Shown here: positions 45,601 through 56,600 of the stretch, in pieces
How the letters are laid out: the number at the start of each line of letters is the position of its first letter
Numbering within the stretch: position 1 is the stretch's first letter
Source: Branchiostoma floridae
Lineage: Eukaryota > Chordata > Leptocardii > Amphioxiformes > Branchiostomatidae
Length of the DNA: 64,000 bases
NCBI RefSeq assembly: GCF_000003815.2
Contig: NC_049982.1
Location: forward strand, 9,740,118 to 9,804,117
Reading direction: 5' to 3'
Notes under the pieces: generated by a model
Told to the model about the DNA's origin: nothing
The model's database searches: none
Seen by the model: only the letters and a program-made list of their open reading frames with translations
Made by a program: the position numbers and the translations under genes

Positions 45601-47088
45601 ATCCATTTCCCATGTGCCATATTTTACTGGATCCTCTTACCTTTTTGATGACCTTGCCTCCCAACTTGGGTCGTACCAAAACGGTGTTGAACTGTTTCCG
45701 GTCAACTGGACAGGAATTTGTATTCTGCAAGTAAGATACACCATGATAGTTATTCAACAGCATAGCTTTACAGTTCTTCACTAATTTTACAGAAAGAATA
45801 GGATGGATTTTTAAAAACAAAAATGGCATGTATACCTTAGACCACTCGAGAATACAGTCGATACAGAAGTTGTGTTGACAGTTCACGGGTGTTCCGACCT
45901 CCTGCAGTTCAAACTCATTCAGACAGATGGGGCAGCTCTCCACTTCCTCATCAACTGCATCATTGGTTGCATTTGTTTTTCCTGTACAAACAACAAATTG
46001 TTGACCTACTTTCCTTGCAGCCTTTATTTCCTTCCTAGAAGCAAATAAATTTGTCCTCGCTTCTCTCTCGCAAAGCTTTTATTTGGAGTAACTGTGAAGG
46101 GCAAACTGTCAGTGCTACCCAGAGGCAAAGACTGTTGAAGGAATCTTGAATTTATATAGCTGGTGCATTTGCATTGATGATGCCTCCTTCCCTTTTCTTA
46201 TCTTTCCTTCTCTATCAGGAAAGTTGCCTCAACTTTTCTAGCACGATACATTCAAATTTCTGCAAAATTTATAATTCAAATCTTTGCCATGATTATGCCT
46301 GCCTCCTTTTTTCATATCTTTCCCTCCCTTTCAGGAAAGTTGTTAGACTTCTCCTGACAACAAACATTCTGCCTCCTTGATTACCATTCACTTCCTCATC
46401 TTCTTGTCCATCTTCCTCAGCCTGTCCATCTTCCTCCTCTTCTTCATCTTCCTCTCCCTCACTTCCTTCCTCTTCCTCCCCACTGTCCTCCTCCTCCTCA
46501 TCATCATCAACACTGTCCTCATCCTCCTCATCATCATCACTGTCTTCCTCACCACTCTCAGAGCCTGATTCATCTTCCTCCATCTCTTCTGTACAGGTAA
46601 AACATGATGTTAACAGATTGGCCATTCATTGGCCATTCGGTACATGTTGTATAATGTAGCAGTAGTTGTAGTGGTGGTATCCAGTATTTGATTATACTGC
46701 TGAAGCAGTGAAGGGTCCCTGACATGGGTCGGCAGCAGTCGGTTAGTCTTACAGAACAGTATTTTCTTTCTTTCAGACTTTGTTACACTAAGAACTTAAA
46801 GTTAATCCTACAGATATTTCAAACAAAGTTCACTTTAATCTTACGTTACACTGCATACCAGGGGTATATGCAATACATATCCCTTACAAAAAATAAGCAA
46901 TAGAATGGCCTCACTAGGCTGTTAGTTCATCTTTTTTGTATAAGTCGAAGAATCTCACCATCGTCTTCCAAATCTACTGCTCCATCTGACTCCCCTTCTG
47001 AGACGTCATCTGTCAGGAAACTCTGACGCCCAGCCTTCCTCCTGCCGTGGCTGGGGAACTCCTCTGACGAGCTGTCCTGGTCATCCAT
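36657..47088 (-). CDS. PHRF1: PHD and RING finger E3 ubiquitin ligase orthologue
   Basis: Fifteen coding exons: 47088-46959, 46588-46385, 45981-45836, 45724-45641, 45251-45121, 44580-44501, 44251-44109, 43620-43419, 42913-42776, 42554-42446, 42118-41990, 41505-41360, 41030-37768, 37405-37274 and 36815-36657. They give 1731 aa (human 1649), and all phases agree. The order is: acidic N-terminus (Glu/Asp runs in exon 2); C3HC4 RING (CPICLNEFE...[15 protein letters not shown]...SCPVDR); PHD finger (CQVCH...[14 protein letters not shown]...WFCPHC); basic Arg-rich region; [14 protein letters not shown] block; and a huge exon with Ser/Glu-rich, RS/KE-rich and PHRF1-specific segments. The C-terminal helical domain ([20 protein letters not shown]...KPFY...[17 protein letters not shown]) matches the end of human PHRF1. 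It acts in the nucleus as a ligase linked to TGF-beta signalling and DNA repair in mammals. All zinc ligands are intact. Confidence 0.94.
36999..37112. mobile_element. Foldback repeat, family member 2 (PHRF1 last intron)
   Basis: It begins CAACTGGATAGGTTTTGAGA and ends CTCTATCCAGTTG. The order of motifs matches the copy at 25794-25920. Here the inner arms have diverged, so it looks older. Confidence 0.55.
37768..41030 (-). other. PHRF1: PHRF1 giant exon 13, low-complexity regulatory region
   Basis: A single 3263-base exon encodes about 1088 residues. Visible repeats include YNPFSPT twice about 28 residues apart, and [12 protein letters not shown] / [12 protein letters not shown] near the C-terminal third. 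An RS/KE/KR-rich central block ([20 protein letters not shown], repeated RSS, ERK, KEK) resembles the SR-like region of vertebrate PHRF1, which binds the RNA polymerase II CTD. Plus-strand frames across it are open only through composition. Confidence 0.85.
43075..43330 (+). repeat. tRNA-derived SINE in a PHRF1 intron
   Basis: A-box-like TAGTCCAGTGGCTAGTGG (43090-43107) and B-box-like GAGTTCAATTCC (43133-43144) are at tRNA spacing. The following body has an AAGAGCTAAGGGAATTTCCC segment. The insertion is on the strand opposite to PHRF1 transcription. The ends are approximate. Confidence 0.5.
43669..43878. mobile_element. Possible hAT-like remnant in a PHRF1 intron
   Basis: Left CAGGGCTGTCTCCAGG and right CCTGGAGACTGCCCAGCC are inverted with a few mismatches. 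Flanks TTAGCGC and TTAGTGT are only partly alike. It is consistent with an old hAT-type MITE, but weak. Confidence 0.3.
44501..45981 (-). other. PHRF1: PHRF1 exons 3-6: RING and PHD fingers
   Basis: The RING is split after EWSK (exon 3 to exon 4) and the PHD after CDAG (exon 5 to exon 6). Cys and His ligands for both C3HC4 (RING) and C4HC3 (PHD) are all present in order. Both splits are in short introns under 550 bases, except that exon 4 to 5 spans about 390 bases. Confidence 0.9.
44905..45065. repeat. Degenerate minisatellite in a PHRF1 intron
   Basis: Five to six imperfect units of about 26-30 bases, each starting AACAATGGT/AACAATAGT and containing TTGCCATGT, run across the intron between the RING and PHD exons. 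Confidence 0.5.
46170..46345. repeat. Imperfect direct duplication in PHRF1 intron 2
   Basis: GCCTCCTT...TCTTTCC...TCAGGAAAGTTG occurs at about 46182-46226 and again at about 46301-46342. The copies are pyrimidine-rich and imperfect, so a local duplication is inferred. Confidence 0.35.
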
Positions 47089-47383
47089 TGTGAAGTAACC
47101 TTATAACCTGTACGGGGACAGAACTAAATTTTACCATTTTCAAATCTTTTGGGCTTTCAAAAATCCTCAGTTAACACACATTGAAATTATTCTGAATAAC
47201 AAAACAGCTGTAAAAATGTTCTCTACTAAAACAAGCATGAGGATGTAACAAGAAATAATACATGAATTCCATATCATAATAATAAAAACTCTAATAAAAA
47301 AACAAATATTCTTTCCATTGTGTTATCACAGCTGTACCTTGTACAAGGATCTCATCAAGATAAATGGTGGTGATGACTGATGG

Positions 47384-47428
47384 TGGTGTGTGTGTGCACA
47401 TGCATGTGTGTGTGCATGTGTATGTGTG
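47384..47428. repeat. TG-rich microsatellite
   Basis: A GTGTGTGTG/CATGTGTG run in the PHRF1 5' intron, alternating purine-pyrimidine. Confidence 0.7.
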
Positions 47429-48195
47429 AAAATAGCAATGACATTTCACACAACAATGATTTTCTCACTCTCAAAATCACTGTAACGTGTAATGGTGCAA
47501 TCTTCAGACTTGCCTACAGACAGAATGTTCTTTACAATAATTAAACTATTTTCCAAATCCTTACAAATACACATCTCACCCTTTGATCAACCGTGGTCTA
47601 AATGTGTTCTGAATTCTCACATGCACATTGTCTTTATTACAACAAAAGGCTAGTCATGTGCATTTAGATGTAGTCTACCATTTGTTAGAAGTACAATAGA
47701 ATAACATGTTTCAAATGCCAACTGGTACACAGTACACTGTATGTAAGTGAATAACTGTCATGTACACTTATCTTTGTAATTATGAATGTCTAATATTGTC
47801 TATGTTTCAAACCAGAAGGGTAATGCATATTTGACAAAGAATGTTAAATCAATCCCAATTGATTCACATAGAAATTGATTTTTACAATCAATGCTTCTGA
47901 TGCTTTGTACTCCTGAGCTTCCATTGATTGGTATTTACAATTCCTGAAGAGACATAATCCCACATGAAAAGCAGGCTAGATCTAGTTAGAATACTTTTTG
48001 CATGTGAAATTGCAACAGCAACATAAAATATTTCTCAAATATGCCTGACATCAATGATGGACAGAAACTTTTAGCACAGATAGTGTGGAAAGATTAACTT
48101 CTGTCAGATAGTAGAAAAGAAATTGCATACACAACAGTGATGTTACAAACGTACATGAATGCTGACTGTCTTAATACAGAAAATGTACAGAACTC

Positions 48196-48295
48196 NNNNN
48201 NNNNNNNNNNNNNNNNNNNNNNNNNNNNNNNNNNNNNNNNNNNNNNNNNNNNNNNNNNNNNNNNNNNNNNNNNNNNNNNNNNNNNNNNNNNNNNN
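48196..48295. other. Assembly gap of 100 Ns
   Basis: Exactly 100 undetermined bases, the usual size for a gap of unknown length. It lies within the inferred PHRF1 5' intron, so no coding exon is visibly interrupted. Confidence 0.98.
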
Positions 48296-49530
48296 CTATT
48301 GCATTTGTAATAAAACGTGATTTGATAAATGTAGCCCCTGTTGGTTGAGATTTTTTCCTGTTGGTCATACCGGTAGTCCTTGAGTTGTTCTATTGATTGT
48401 TTAAGCTTGGCAATAGAACAAGTCCTTCCCTGTTCTTGTCATTGTGGATATGGAAGTAGCATCCACAGCATACAGTGCCATACTAATGATTGAACCTTCA
48501 ATAAGTTTCAGAAAACATCATGTGCATGTTGATGAACCTGTACTTACAAAAAAAAAGGCAAATGTTACTTGCTAATACAAGCTTTCAATAAAAAAGAAAA
48601 CAAAATTTTTAATCAGAGATTGATCAAACTTTTAAAGGGACAATTGCAACATTCAATTTAGTCACTGAAATATGTGTTGGTGTTGTCTTTGAAATCTTTA
48701 ATTATCTGATAATCATGTCTGGGGAGGGTAATGCTTCAAAAAGCATTAGAAATGCAAAATGAGAAACATCTACAGTGCACATCCAAACGTTAGCCACAGT
48801 AAATTCCTGGAAGGGATATAAATATTCAGCATTAATCAAAATTGTATCCCTAAATATCACTTTTGGGCGGTGTATGTGTTGCAAGCGCCAAAGCGAAAGT
48901 AGACCTCATCCACCACGTTTTATTCCACCATAGTTGCGATTCAATCAAATAAAGAACTGGTTATGCCACAGAAATTAGAAACACAAACGAACCAAGATCC
49001 TGGATTCCTGGTATGTGAGGTTATCAATTTTTAGGTACCATAAAGAATCATGGGAAACAGAACGCGTTCCAGCTTTGTGTCAAATTTAAAGCAAGGAAAG
49101 CGACACTACAGGAGACACGGGCAGATGTTAGGAACATAGCTGCAACATTTCAGTGTTGTTCTTACTATCATTCAAATTAAAGGCAAACTTCACAAGGTTT
49201 GATACATATACTTTCAGCTGTCTCCAAGTAGATGAGCTTGGTGTCGGCGTCGGCGCCCATCCTCAAACATGGCATCTCCACACGGCTGGACTTTGTTGAC
49301 AAATTCCGTGCAATTTGCCCCCGTACCACGGACATAGCTGTGCATGTAGCACCCAAAATAATATACGCGATCCTGGGCACCCTTAGCAGTATATAGAATC
49401 TGTAAAACTCACCGTACGGAGCCTAGATTCACGTGTTTCTGTGTGGATTTGCAGGCAGAATTCGTCCAAAGCGGCAAAGCTCCACCATTTTGAGCCACCT
49501 GAGCAGGGAGGTATCCCACAATGCACCGGA

Positions 49531-50624
49531 ATTCCGGTCATGACCCCAGACGGCCCCGTATGTAGTCAAAACATTACCTGATGATTTGTTAAGCCATATC
49601 ACAAGGATGACGAAGAAATGAGCTGTTTTTAATAGTTCTACTGAAGACTGATAGCCCTAACCAAGGAAGGTTAAAAATCCTTCTTCTAACCTACTCGCAC
49701 TAACCAAGATTACAAGTTGATTACCTTATCAAAAAAATTGCCTTCCAATCAGTTTACGTTAAATGCCACTTGAAGTTGTTGCTGCCATCAAAGCTGTCAA
49801 CGGTTATTGCTCACATCCAATTGATTGAAAAAAAACTCGGTGAAGTGACTCACTCAGCAAGGCTAAAAAGACCACAACTAACTTGGTCATGCACTCAATT
49901 AGATGAATGACATGGAATATTATTTTTGAAAAGAAAATTACTAAAGGAAGCTTCAACATTAACGTTAACTGTTGAAAGTTATTTTCCAAGCAGAGGGTAG
50001 TCTCTGACTTTTCTTTTTACTTTTTTATTAGGCGTTTTATTGGGTTTTCTATTTCATGTATTTTGTTAGCCGGGGCGACTATAAACGAAAAACTTATTTA
50101 ATTGTAATATAATATACAGGATGTTAGAAACAAAAACATCCTGTATATAATATTACAATTAAATAAGTTTTTCGTTTATAGTCGCCCCGGCTAGTATTTT
50201 GTATCGTTTTGTTGATGTCCCTAACCTCTGCTTGGAGAGTATCTGTGTTTACAACTTTTCCTAATCGTGCAAAGAGTGGGGTAGCTACGGGATCTTGGGC
50301 CTGACCGCAGCCATATTGAATTTATGTCGTCCAGAGAAGTTGCAGACGTCTGAGATCATCTCTGCCTCCACTTTTGTTTATGCACCGGCATCTCCATAAT
50401 ACCATCGCAAAAATGACGTTTGGAGACACTTTCACAATGAAGCCTCGCTAAAGCATGCTGTACCAGGCACCAAACGGATACAGGAAAAGGACTGAATTCT
50501 CTATCCAGTATTTTCAGCTCAGCGATTCCAGGAGCATATCAATTTTTCCCTGGGACTTTGCCTGATCAAGAAGGCTCAAATTCCATGGAAAACAGATCTT
50601 AGTTTAAGAACGGCGAGCTGCAAT
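49531..50624. promoter_or_regulatory. Shared upstream region between PHRF1 and AMBRA1
   Basis: About 1.1 kb separates the PHRF1 leader exon from the AMBRA1 start codon. It contains the 127-bp foldback element at 50067-50193 and then GC-richer sequence at 50270-50620 that should hold the AMBRA1 promoter and 5' UTR. No TATA box was found near the ATG. Confidence 0.4.
50067..50193. mobile_element. 127-bp foldback MITE with 9-bp target duplication
   Basis: 59-bp arms (50067-50125 and 50135-50193) pair with a single mismatch around a 9-base loop. The ends read TAGCCGGGGCGACTATAAAC. Exact 9-bp repeats GTATTTTGT lie at 50058-50066 and 50194-50202. It is almost all terminal repeat and lacks coding capacity. 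The near-perfect arms suggest a recent insertion. It shares the TAGCC...GGCTA ends and the 9-bp duplication with the elements at 6390 and 7704, but not the internal sequence. Confidence 0.88.
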
Positions 50625-53600
50625 ATGTCGAAGAGGAGTAGAAATGCAATACCGGCCCTTCAAGGGCGGGAAGTCGGCGCTCCTGGGCAGTATACGCCGC
50701 CCGCACTGAGGTTTCTGGCCGAGGACAAGGCTGCTTTGTTTTCCCAAGACAACCAGGTCTGATAATAAGTTGTTTGCATTTTGAGACATAATTTACGTAT
50801 AATAGCTGTATGAGAGATCACCCTGATATATGCAGTGAATTGCTGTTATGGATAGGATTGAGAATATTGCCGATTTAAGAGAGGATGCATGCACACAAAT
50901 TTGGGTGCTCGTATATAAACCTTGTGCACATCTCAAAATAAACCTGACTAAATTTTGGAATGACCAGACGATGGGAGGGTTGGGTTGTCAAAGGTTTCAA
51001 TCTCTATAGCAGATTCCCCAACGGAAGCATTGCAGTATTTTCTTGAAATGCATTGCTATAAGAAGAATTACAATCTCAGATTGAGAAGAAGAAAAGGAGA
51101 CAAAAAACTTATTGTTATTGGTAAATAAATAAAATATTAAGATAACGATAAATTGTTAACGTTAACGTGTTATGTTATTGTAACGTTATAGCACACGGTT
51201 AATTAGGACAGTGTCTAAAATTGCTTATGCAGGTCATTTGTATCAATTTATTTTGCAGCATTCACAAACATTTAGCTGATGTGAACAAGCTTATGAAGTA
51301 CAGCTGTATTTTATGTCTCTTAAGCCCCCTTCCCCTTGTGGCTTTGTACTGACATGTGCATGATGGTGTTGTTCTGTAGGCTGTGAAGCTCCCGGGAGAT
51401 GCCAGGACTACATTCCTGATGGCCTTCAGCCATGATGGGTAAGCTGGCAGTTCTGTGATGTTCCCCAGGGAATGTTTCGGCATCACATGAGGCACCTCAT
51501 GCCCTGGAGTTGTGACCTGGTATCGTTTTGCGTTAGTTTTACATCTGCATCTGCATCTGCATCTGCATAGGATACCCCCAAATGACCCCGCGAGGGGCAA
51601 AAGTAGGGGGGGGAGCTGAGGCTCCCGGGTTAGGGCGGGCAGGCCGCCTGCCTGGCACAGAAGTGCTCAACGTTGGGAGCGCTTACAACCGTGCCAGGCA
51701 GGGCATTCCACTCGGGAATTGTGCGTGGGAAAAAAGAATGTTTGTAGATATCGGTGCGTGCAAATATGTGTTGATATTTGAAGTCGTGACTACCCCGGGT
51801 GCGCCCTTGGGCAGGCTTCAGAACATTGCTGGCGTCTATGTTAATATTATTGTTGACTACTTTATAGAAAAAGGTGAGGCGGGCGTTCCTCCTCCTTTCG
51901 GAGAGAGGGCGCCACTGCAGGTCTGAAAGCATTTGTGTCACGCTGCTAGTCTGTATCTTACAATACAATACTAACAATAGAAATCTACCATCTGGCACTG
52001 TGACAATTAAAGTAGGAATACCTGAAATACTCAGATGTTAGAATGGTAGGACCTCAAGTCTTGACCCAAAAAAATTTGCTACAAGTGTTCCAGAGAAGAA
52101 AATTGATCTCAACCAGTTGAGGAAGCAGTTTGACACAGGAAAGGGCAACTGGAAGAATGTGAAGATTTAGCCTCCTCGACACATCTGCTTTGAGATTAGG
52201 AAAATTCCATTCTTGGTGCCACAAAATTTATCATTCAATCAGCTCCGTTCAATGTCATGCTTATTTTATATGCTGTTAGCTATCAAATATGCAAGACATC
52301 ACAGATTCGAAGGTTGTCAATATTGTCAGGTATGAAAAAGTTAAGATGAAATCTTTGCCTAAGGTTGATGACTTCAATATATCAATAATTGACTGTTGTT
52401 TTCTCTGTAGTGATTAGATAATGACTTACTGGAAATTGTCTGAAGCAAAGAGAGTGCCACAGTCATTCCTGTGATTTATCTACCATAGGACACTGATGGC
52501 TTCTAGTCATGGCGATCACAACATCCACGTGACAGACCTGCGCACGGGAAAGTGTATTCGCACTCTGGTTGGCCATTCCCGCACGCCCTGGTGCGTGACC
52601 TTTCACCCCTCGTCCAACGAGATTCTGGCATCAGGCTGTCTGGATGGGGAAGTCAGAGTTTGGGACCTGCATGTAAGTTTGTGCTATGTATTACTAGTGA
52701 TGATCTTTGTGTTACTACAGTTGTAATGGCCAATTTCTACCAAGCTTATCATGGGCCAAGTTGCCTTCCTTAAACTTAAAAGTTTTTTGTCCCACCCAGC
52801 CCCAACAAGAGTTAGACTGCCTTTCTAACATGCAGAAAAAAGTGTTCTACATGTAGTTGTGAATGTGAGATTTCATTGTTAAAATGGAAATGCTTTTAGT
52901 TGCCTCAGCTCTGTACTTTGAAGAGTCCTTCCTTGGTTCCACAACGACTTACCTATTCACATCTGTAAAGGTTCAATTTGATGATTGAAATACTTCCTGC
53001 AGGCTTCCCCTTGTGTCTTTTCATTAATATCTTCCTTACTTGAACACAACAACAGGGTGGGAGTGAGAGATGGACGTCCGAGTCCAACACTGTGATAGCG
53101 TCCCTTACCTTTCACCCCCTGGACCAAGTGTTGGTGATTGCCACGGGCAACGCTCTCCACTTCTGGGACTGGAGCCAGGACAAACCGTTTGCCTACGTCA
53201 AGACAGCACGGGAGACTGAGAAGATAAGGTAATAGGTCACTCATTATAACAGTTTGTACTTCCCTAGTTTCCTTTAATTTACCTTAAATATAAGCACTGA
53301 TGAATAATAACAGTCATGTCACTGCCATTGACAGTTTTTTTTAGTAGAGTTTTTAATGACCAAAATATTCTGTATCAATATGTTCTTGTCCATGTCCATG
53401 AGGTTATTTAACACTGTATAACTTTGAAAAGGGTAAGAATACATAATTTAGTTATCAAGCATGTGGATATTATCATCCATGCATAGGTTCAAATTTTTAG
53501 CTCAGATCTGACAGCATGTTTTCTCTTGACTATTTTTCAGACTTGTCAAGTTTGATCCACTCGGTCACCACTTGCTGACAGGGATTGCCAATGTGCCAAA

Positions 53601-56600
53601 TGTCCGGGTGAGTTCAAGCAGGACTGTCTGGGTATTCTTGTTTTTCTTACAAAGGCATAAGTTGATGTAATGATTGTATGCTTATGATGTGATTGATGTC
53701 ATTTGCTGGTATGATTATAGAGCTTTCTTAATTGCTCATGTATTTGTAGCAATTCTCATGTAGCCACCATGCATCAACCTATGATGCAAGCGAACGATTG
53801 ATTGAACTTTTCTCCATCACAATTTCACACCATTGTTTCTCCTCCTCTAGCCCTTTGATGCAGGAGTAGTGCAGGTGGACAGCTCGGACTCGGAGACAGA
53901 CATGCTGCCTGAGCCTGACGACTCGGAGCTGCCGCCCCGCATGTCCGTCTGGGACCGGCGCTCGCGCGTCCTCCACCGCCTCCACTCCATGGAGCAGGAC
54001 CTGCGGCGCCGCCTGGAGCTCCTCAGCAGCGCTGCAGCCCGCCTCGACCAGATGGAGAACGAGATGCGCAACATGATGGGGTCGTTCCAGGGTCAGGAGC
54101 AGGGCATGCTGCCCAGGGGGCGGGTTTCCGCACGGTCCCTAGCGGATCCGACCGCCAACCGTGCCGACAGCACTGCCATCAGGGCCAGGAGAGGGGGAAG
54201 TAGTAACATGCCTCCCAGTTTACAGGGAACGGCGGGCAGGGCTTCGTCATCCAGCCTGCACGATCTGGACGCCCGGTTATCCATCAACCACCAGAGGATA
54301 CGCAGAACGCAGGAGTTCATCGATAGGTTACGGGCTAGGCTTGGACTCCAGCCGTCCTCAACACTCAGCAGGTACGAGAACTTTCCGTCCGACGAGGTGC
54401 CAGGATTGGGCAGCAGGCGTGGCTCTGAGAGTAGTCAAGACAACCGGCTGAGATTGACAGCCTCCCCATTTACCACAAGTAGCTCCAATGACACTGGTAG
54501 TGGTAGCCGGAGAAGTCTGCAGTACCGGTCTAGCATCAGACGTAACTTTGCCAGCCAGTCTTCTGCAACCAGTGCAGAACTGACAACCTCTGTCAGTGTA
54601 CACAATGCTGGCACAAGTAACATGAACAGACCGGGGGTTAGCTATATTTCGAGAGGCTGTGGGAGTAGGAATTCTTTCGGTAATGTAAATGGCCAAGACA
54701 TCTCTGCTAATGGCAGTGCAAATACCACAAGTAATGGTGGTGTGATGACTCAAGGCACCAGCGTAAGCACTTCTGGTGTGACCCTGCCAGAAACTGGTAC
54801 AAACACAGGCAGTAGTGGTCCTAATGTGCCAGACACTAGCAGTAACACCACTGGTGCAAGTGGCTTCAGCACACCAGTTTCTAACGGCAGAGACAAACCC
54901 GGCAATGTTGCAAACACATCAGATGTGAACACAATAAAGAACTCCATAGGTAGTGATGTGACACAACCCTGCAATACTAACTGTAACATCAAGAAGGAGC
55001 CAGCATCCATAACTGGCACAAATACTGGTAATGTCACAAGGTCCAGGCAGACTATGCATGATGCTGAAAGTAACGCCAGGGGAGGAACTTTTCCTCCTGG
55101 AGAGAACACCTCTCGCAGGCAGGCGGCAGAAGGCCTGCTTGACCTTGGAAACCCGTCCCCTGGGAGACCTCAGTCAAGGTCAAACACCTCCCAGACAAAT
55201 GCTATTACTCACGAAAGGAAAGACCCCAAGCATCTTTCCAGTGCAAATACGGGTACAACTCCCAGAAACAACAGCAGTACTCCTGATGCCGTAAGAAATC
55301 CCCCCCATTTTTGGACACTAGGTTTCAGCACTGGTTCACAGCACGGCCATGATAGAGGTTTCTCCCTTCGGCACAGTCGTAACACAAGTACAACAAGCAC
55401 AAGCACCGCTGCTACATCTACAACAGAAAGCAGTCGACCCCCTGCGATGAGCACCAGCACTTCTATGGTTTCCTCTTTGCTTAGACCAAATCAAAGAAAC
55501 CAGTCAACGTCCTCTGTAGAGTCTGTCCGTTCAGGCAGCACCTCCGTATCTAGAAACAACAGAGAAGCCTCTGGAAACACACATGCTGATGGAACTGAGT
55601 CAGAGGAAGACCTAGAGCCTCCAGCAAAGAGAGCCAGACGTTCCTTACCTTTACAAAAAGCATCAACTTCCACATCAAGCACACCGTCGGATCTTCCAAA
55701 CGTGGGCAGAGCTTCCAACAGTGCTAGAGAAGGTGGAAACCAAGCCGTACAGGAAGCATCTTATCCACTGTTACCACCACGGGGTGACCGTAGGTCATCA
55801 CCGTCAAGCCTGGCTCTCAGCAGAACTTCCAGTGAGTCCAGTGTAGGGGAAGGTATGCCCGCCCTGAGCGAACATTTTACGCTGCCTTCCTACCACGAGA
55901 CAGTTGCTCACACCGGTGGTGCAGAGACAAACAGGGAAACCAGCACAACAAGGGTCACTGCTGCACAAAGCTCCGCTGCTCAAACCACAACAACAGCCTC
56001 CCGTACGGACTACGGCGGATATGCCAGGATTGGCTACTTCTCTGCCAGACCAGTGCGGAGGGGGGCGGTCAGGAGAAGCTGGACGGAGAGCCAGCAGTCT
56101 GGAGATGACATGGAGAGTGCCTCAGGCATCGAGAGCCAGCTCAGGTACCAGGCACATCAAGTCAACACCGCCAGGAGGAGGCTGGACTCCCTACGGCTGA
56201 GGAGTCTGCGGGCACTCAGGTCTCGGGCACAGAGGTTAGCATGGATAAGGGATCCTGTGGGGTTTTAGATGAGGCTTTGATGAGTCTGTAGAATCTGTCT
56301 ATCAGATGACTGAATAGGTTTGGTATTGTCTTTTCAAAATTTTACTGAAAGACTTATTGCTTTGGATAGAAAAAGTTAAGCTATGAAGCAACCACTGTGT
56401 CTTCAGATAATTAAAGGAGAAATGTGTGAAATAAAAGTCTAGAAATAGCCAAACAATACAAATACATGTCAGAATAATCCAGAACAACAAAGACAAAGAC
56501 TCCTACATTTCAAGAAATGTGGAAAAGATATGTGAAAATGGATTTTTTTTCCCAGGGCCATGTCTGGAGAGAGTCCTTACGAGTCCCCGTCCACAGTGAC

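Larger units (their letters stand above)
47107..49530 (-). other. PHRF1: PHRF1 5' leader: non-coding first exon and its intron
   Basis: The coding exon opens at 47107 after CCCCGTACAG. An upstream ATG-free exon ends at a strong donor (GTACG|GTGAGT) at 49413 and extends to about 49.5 kb. The intron between is AT-rich, contains a TG/CA microsatellite and the assembly gap, and shows no other exon. Confidence 0.5.
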
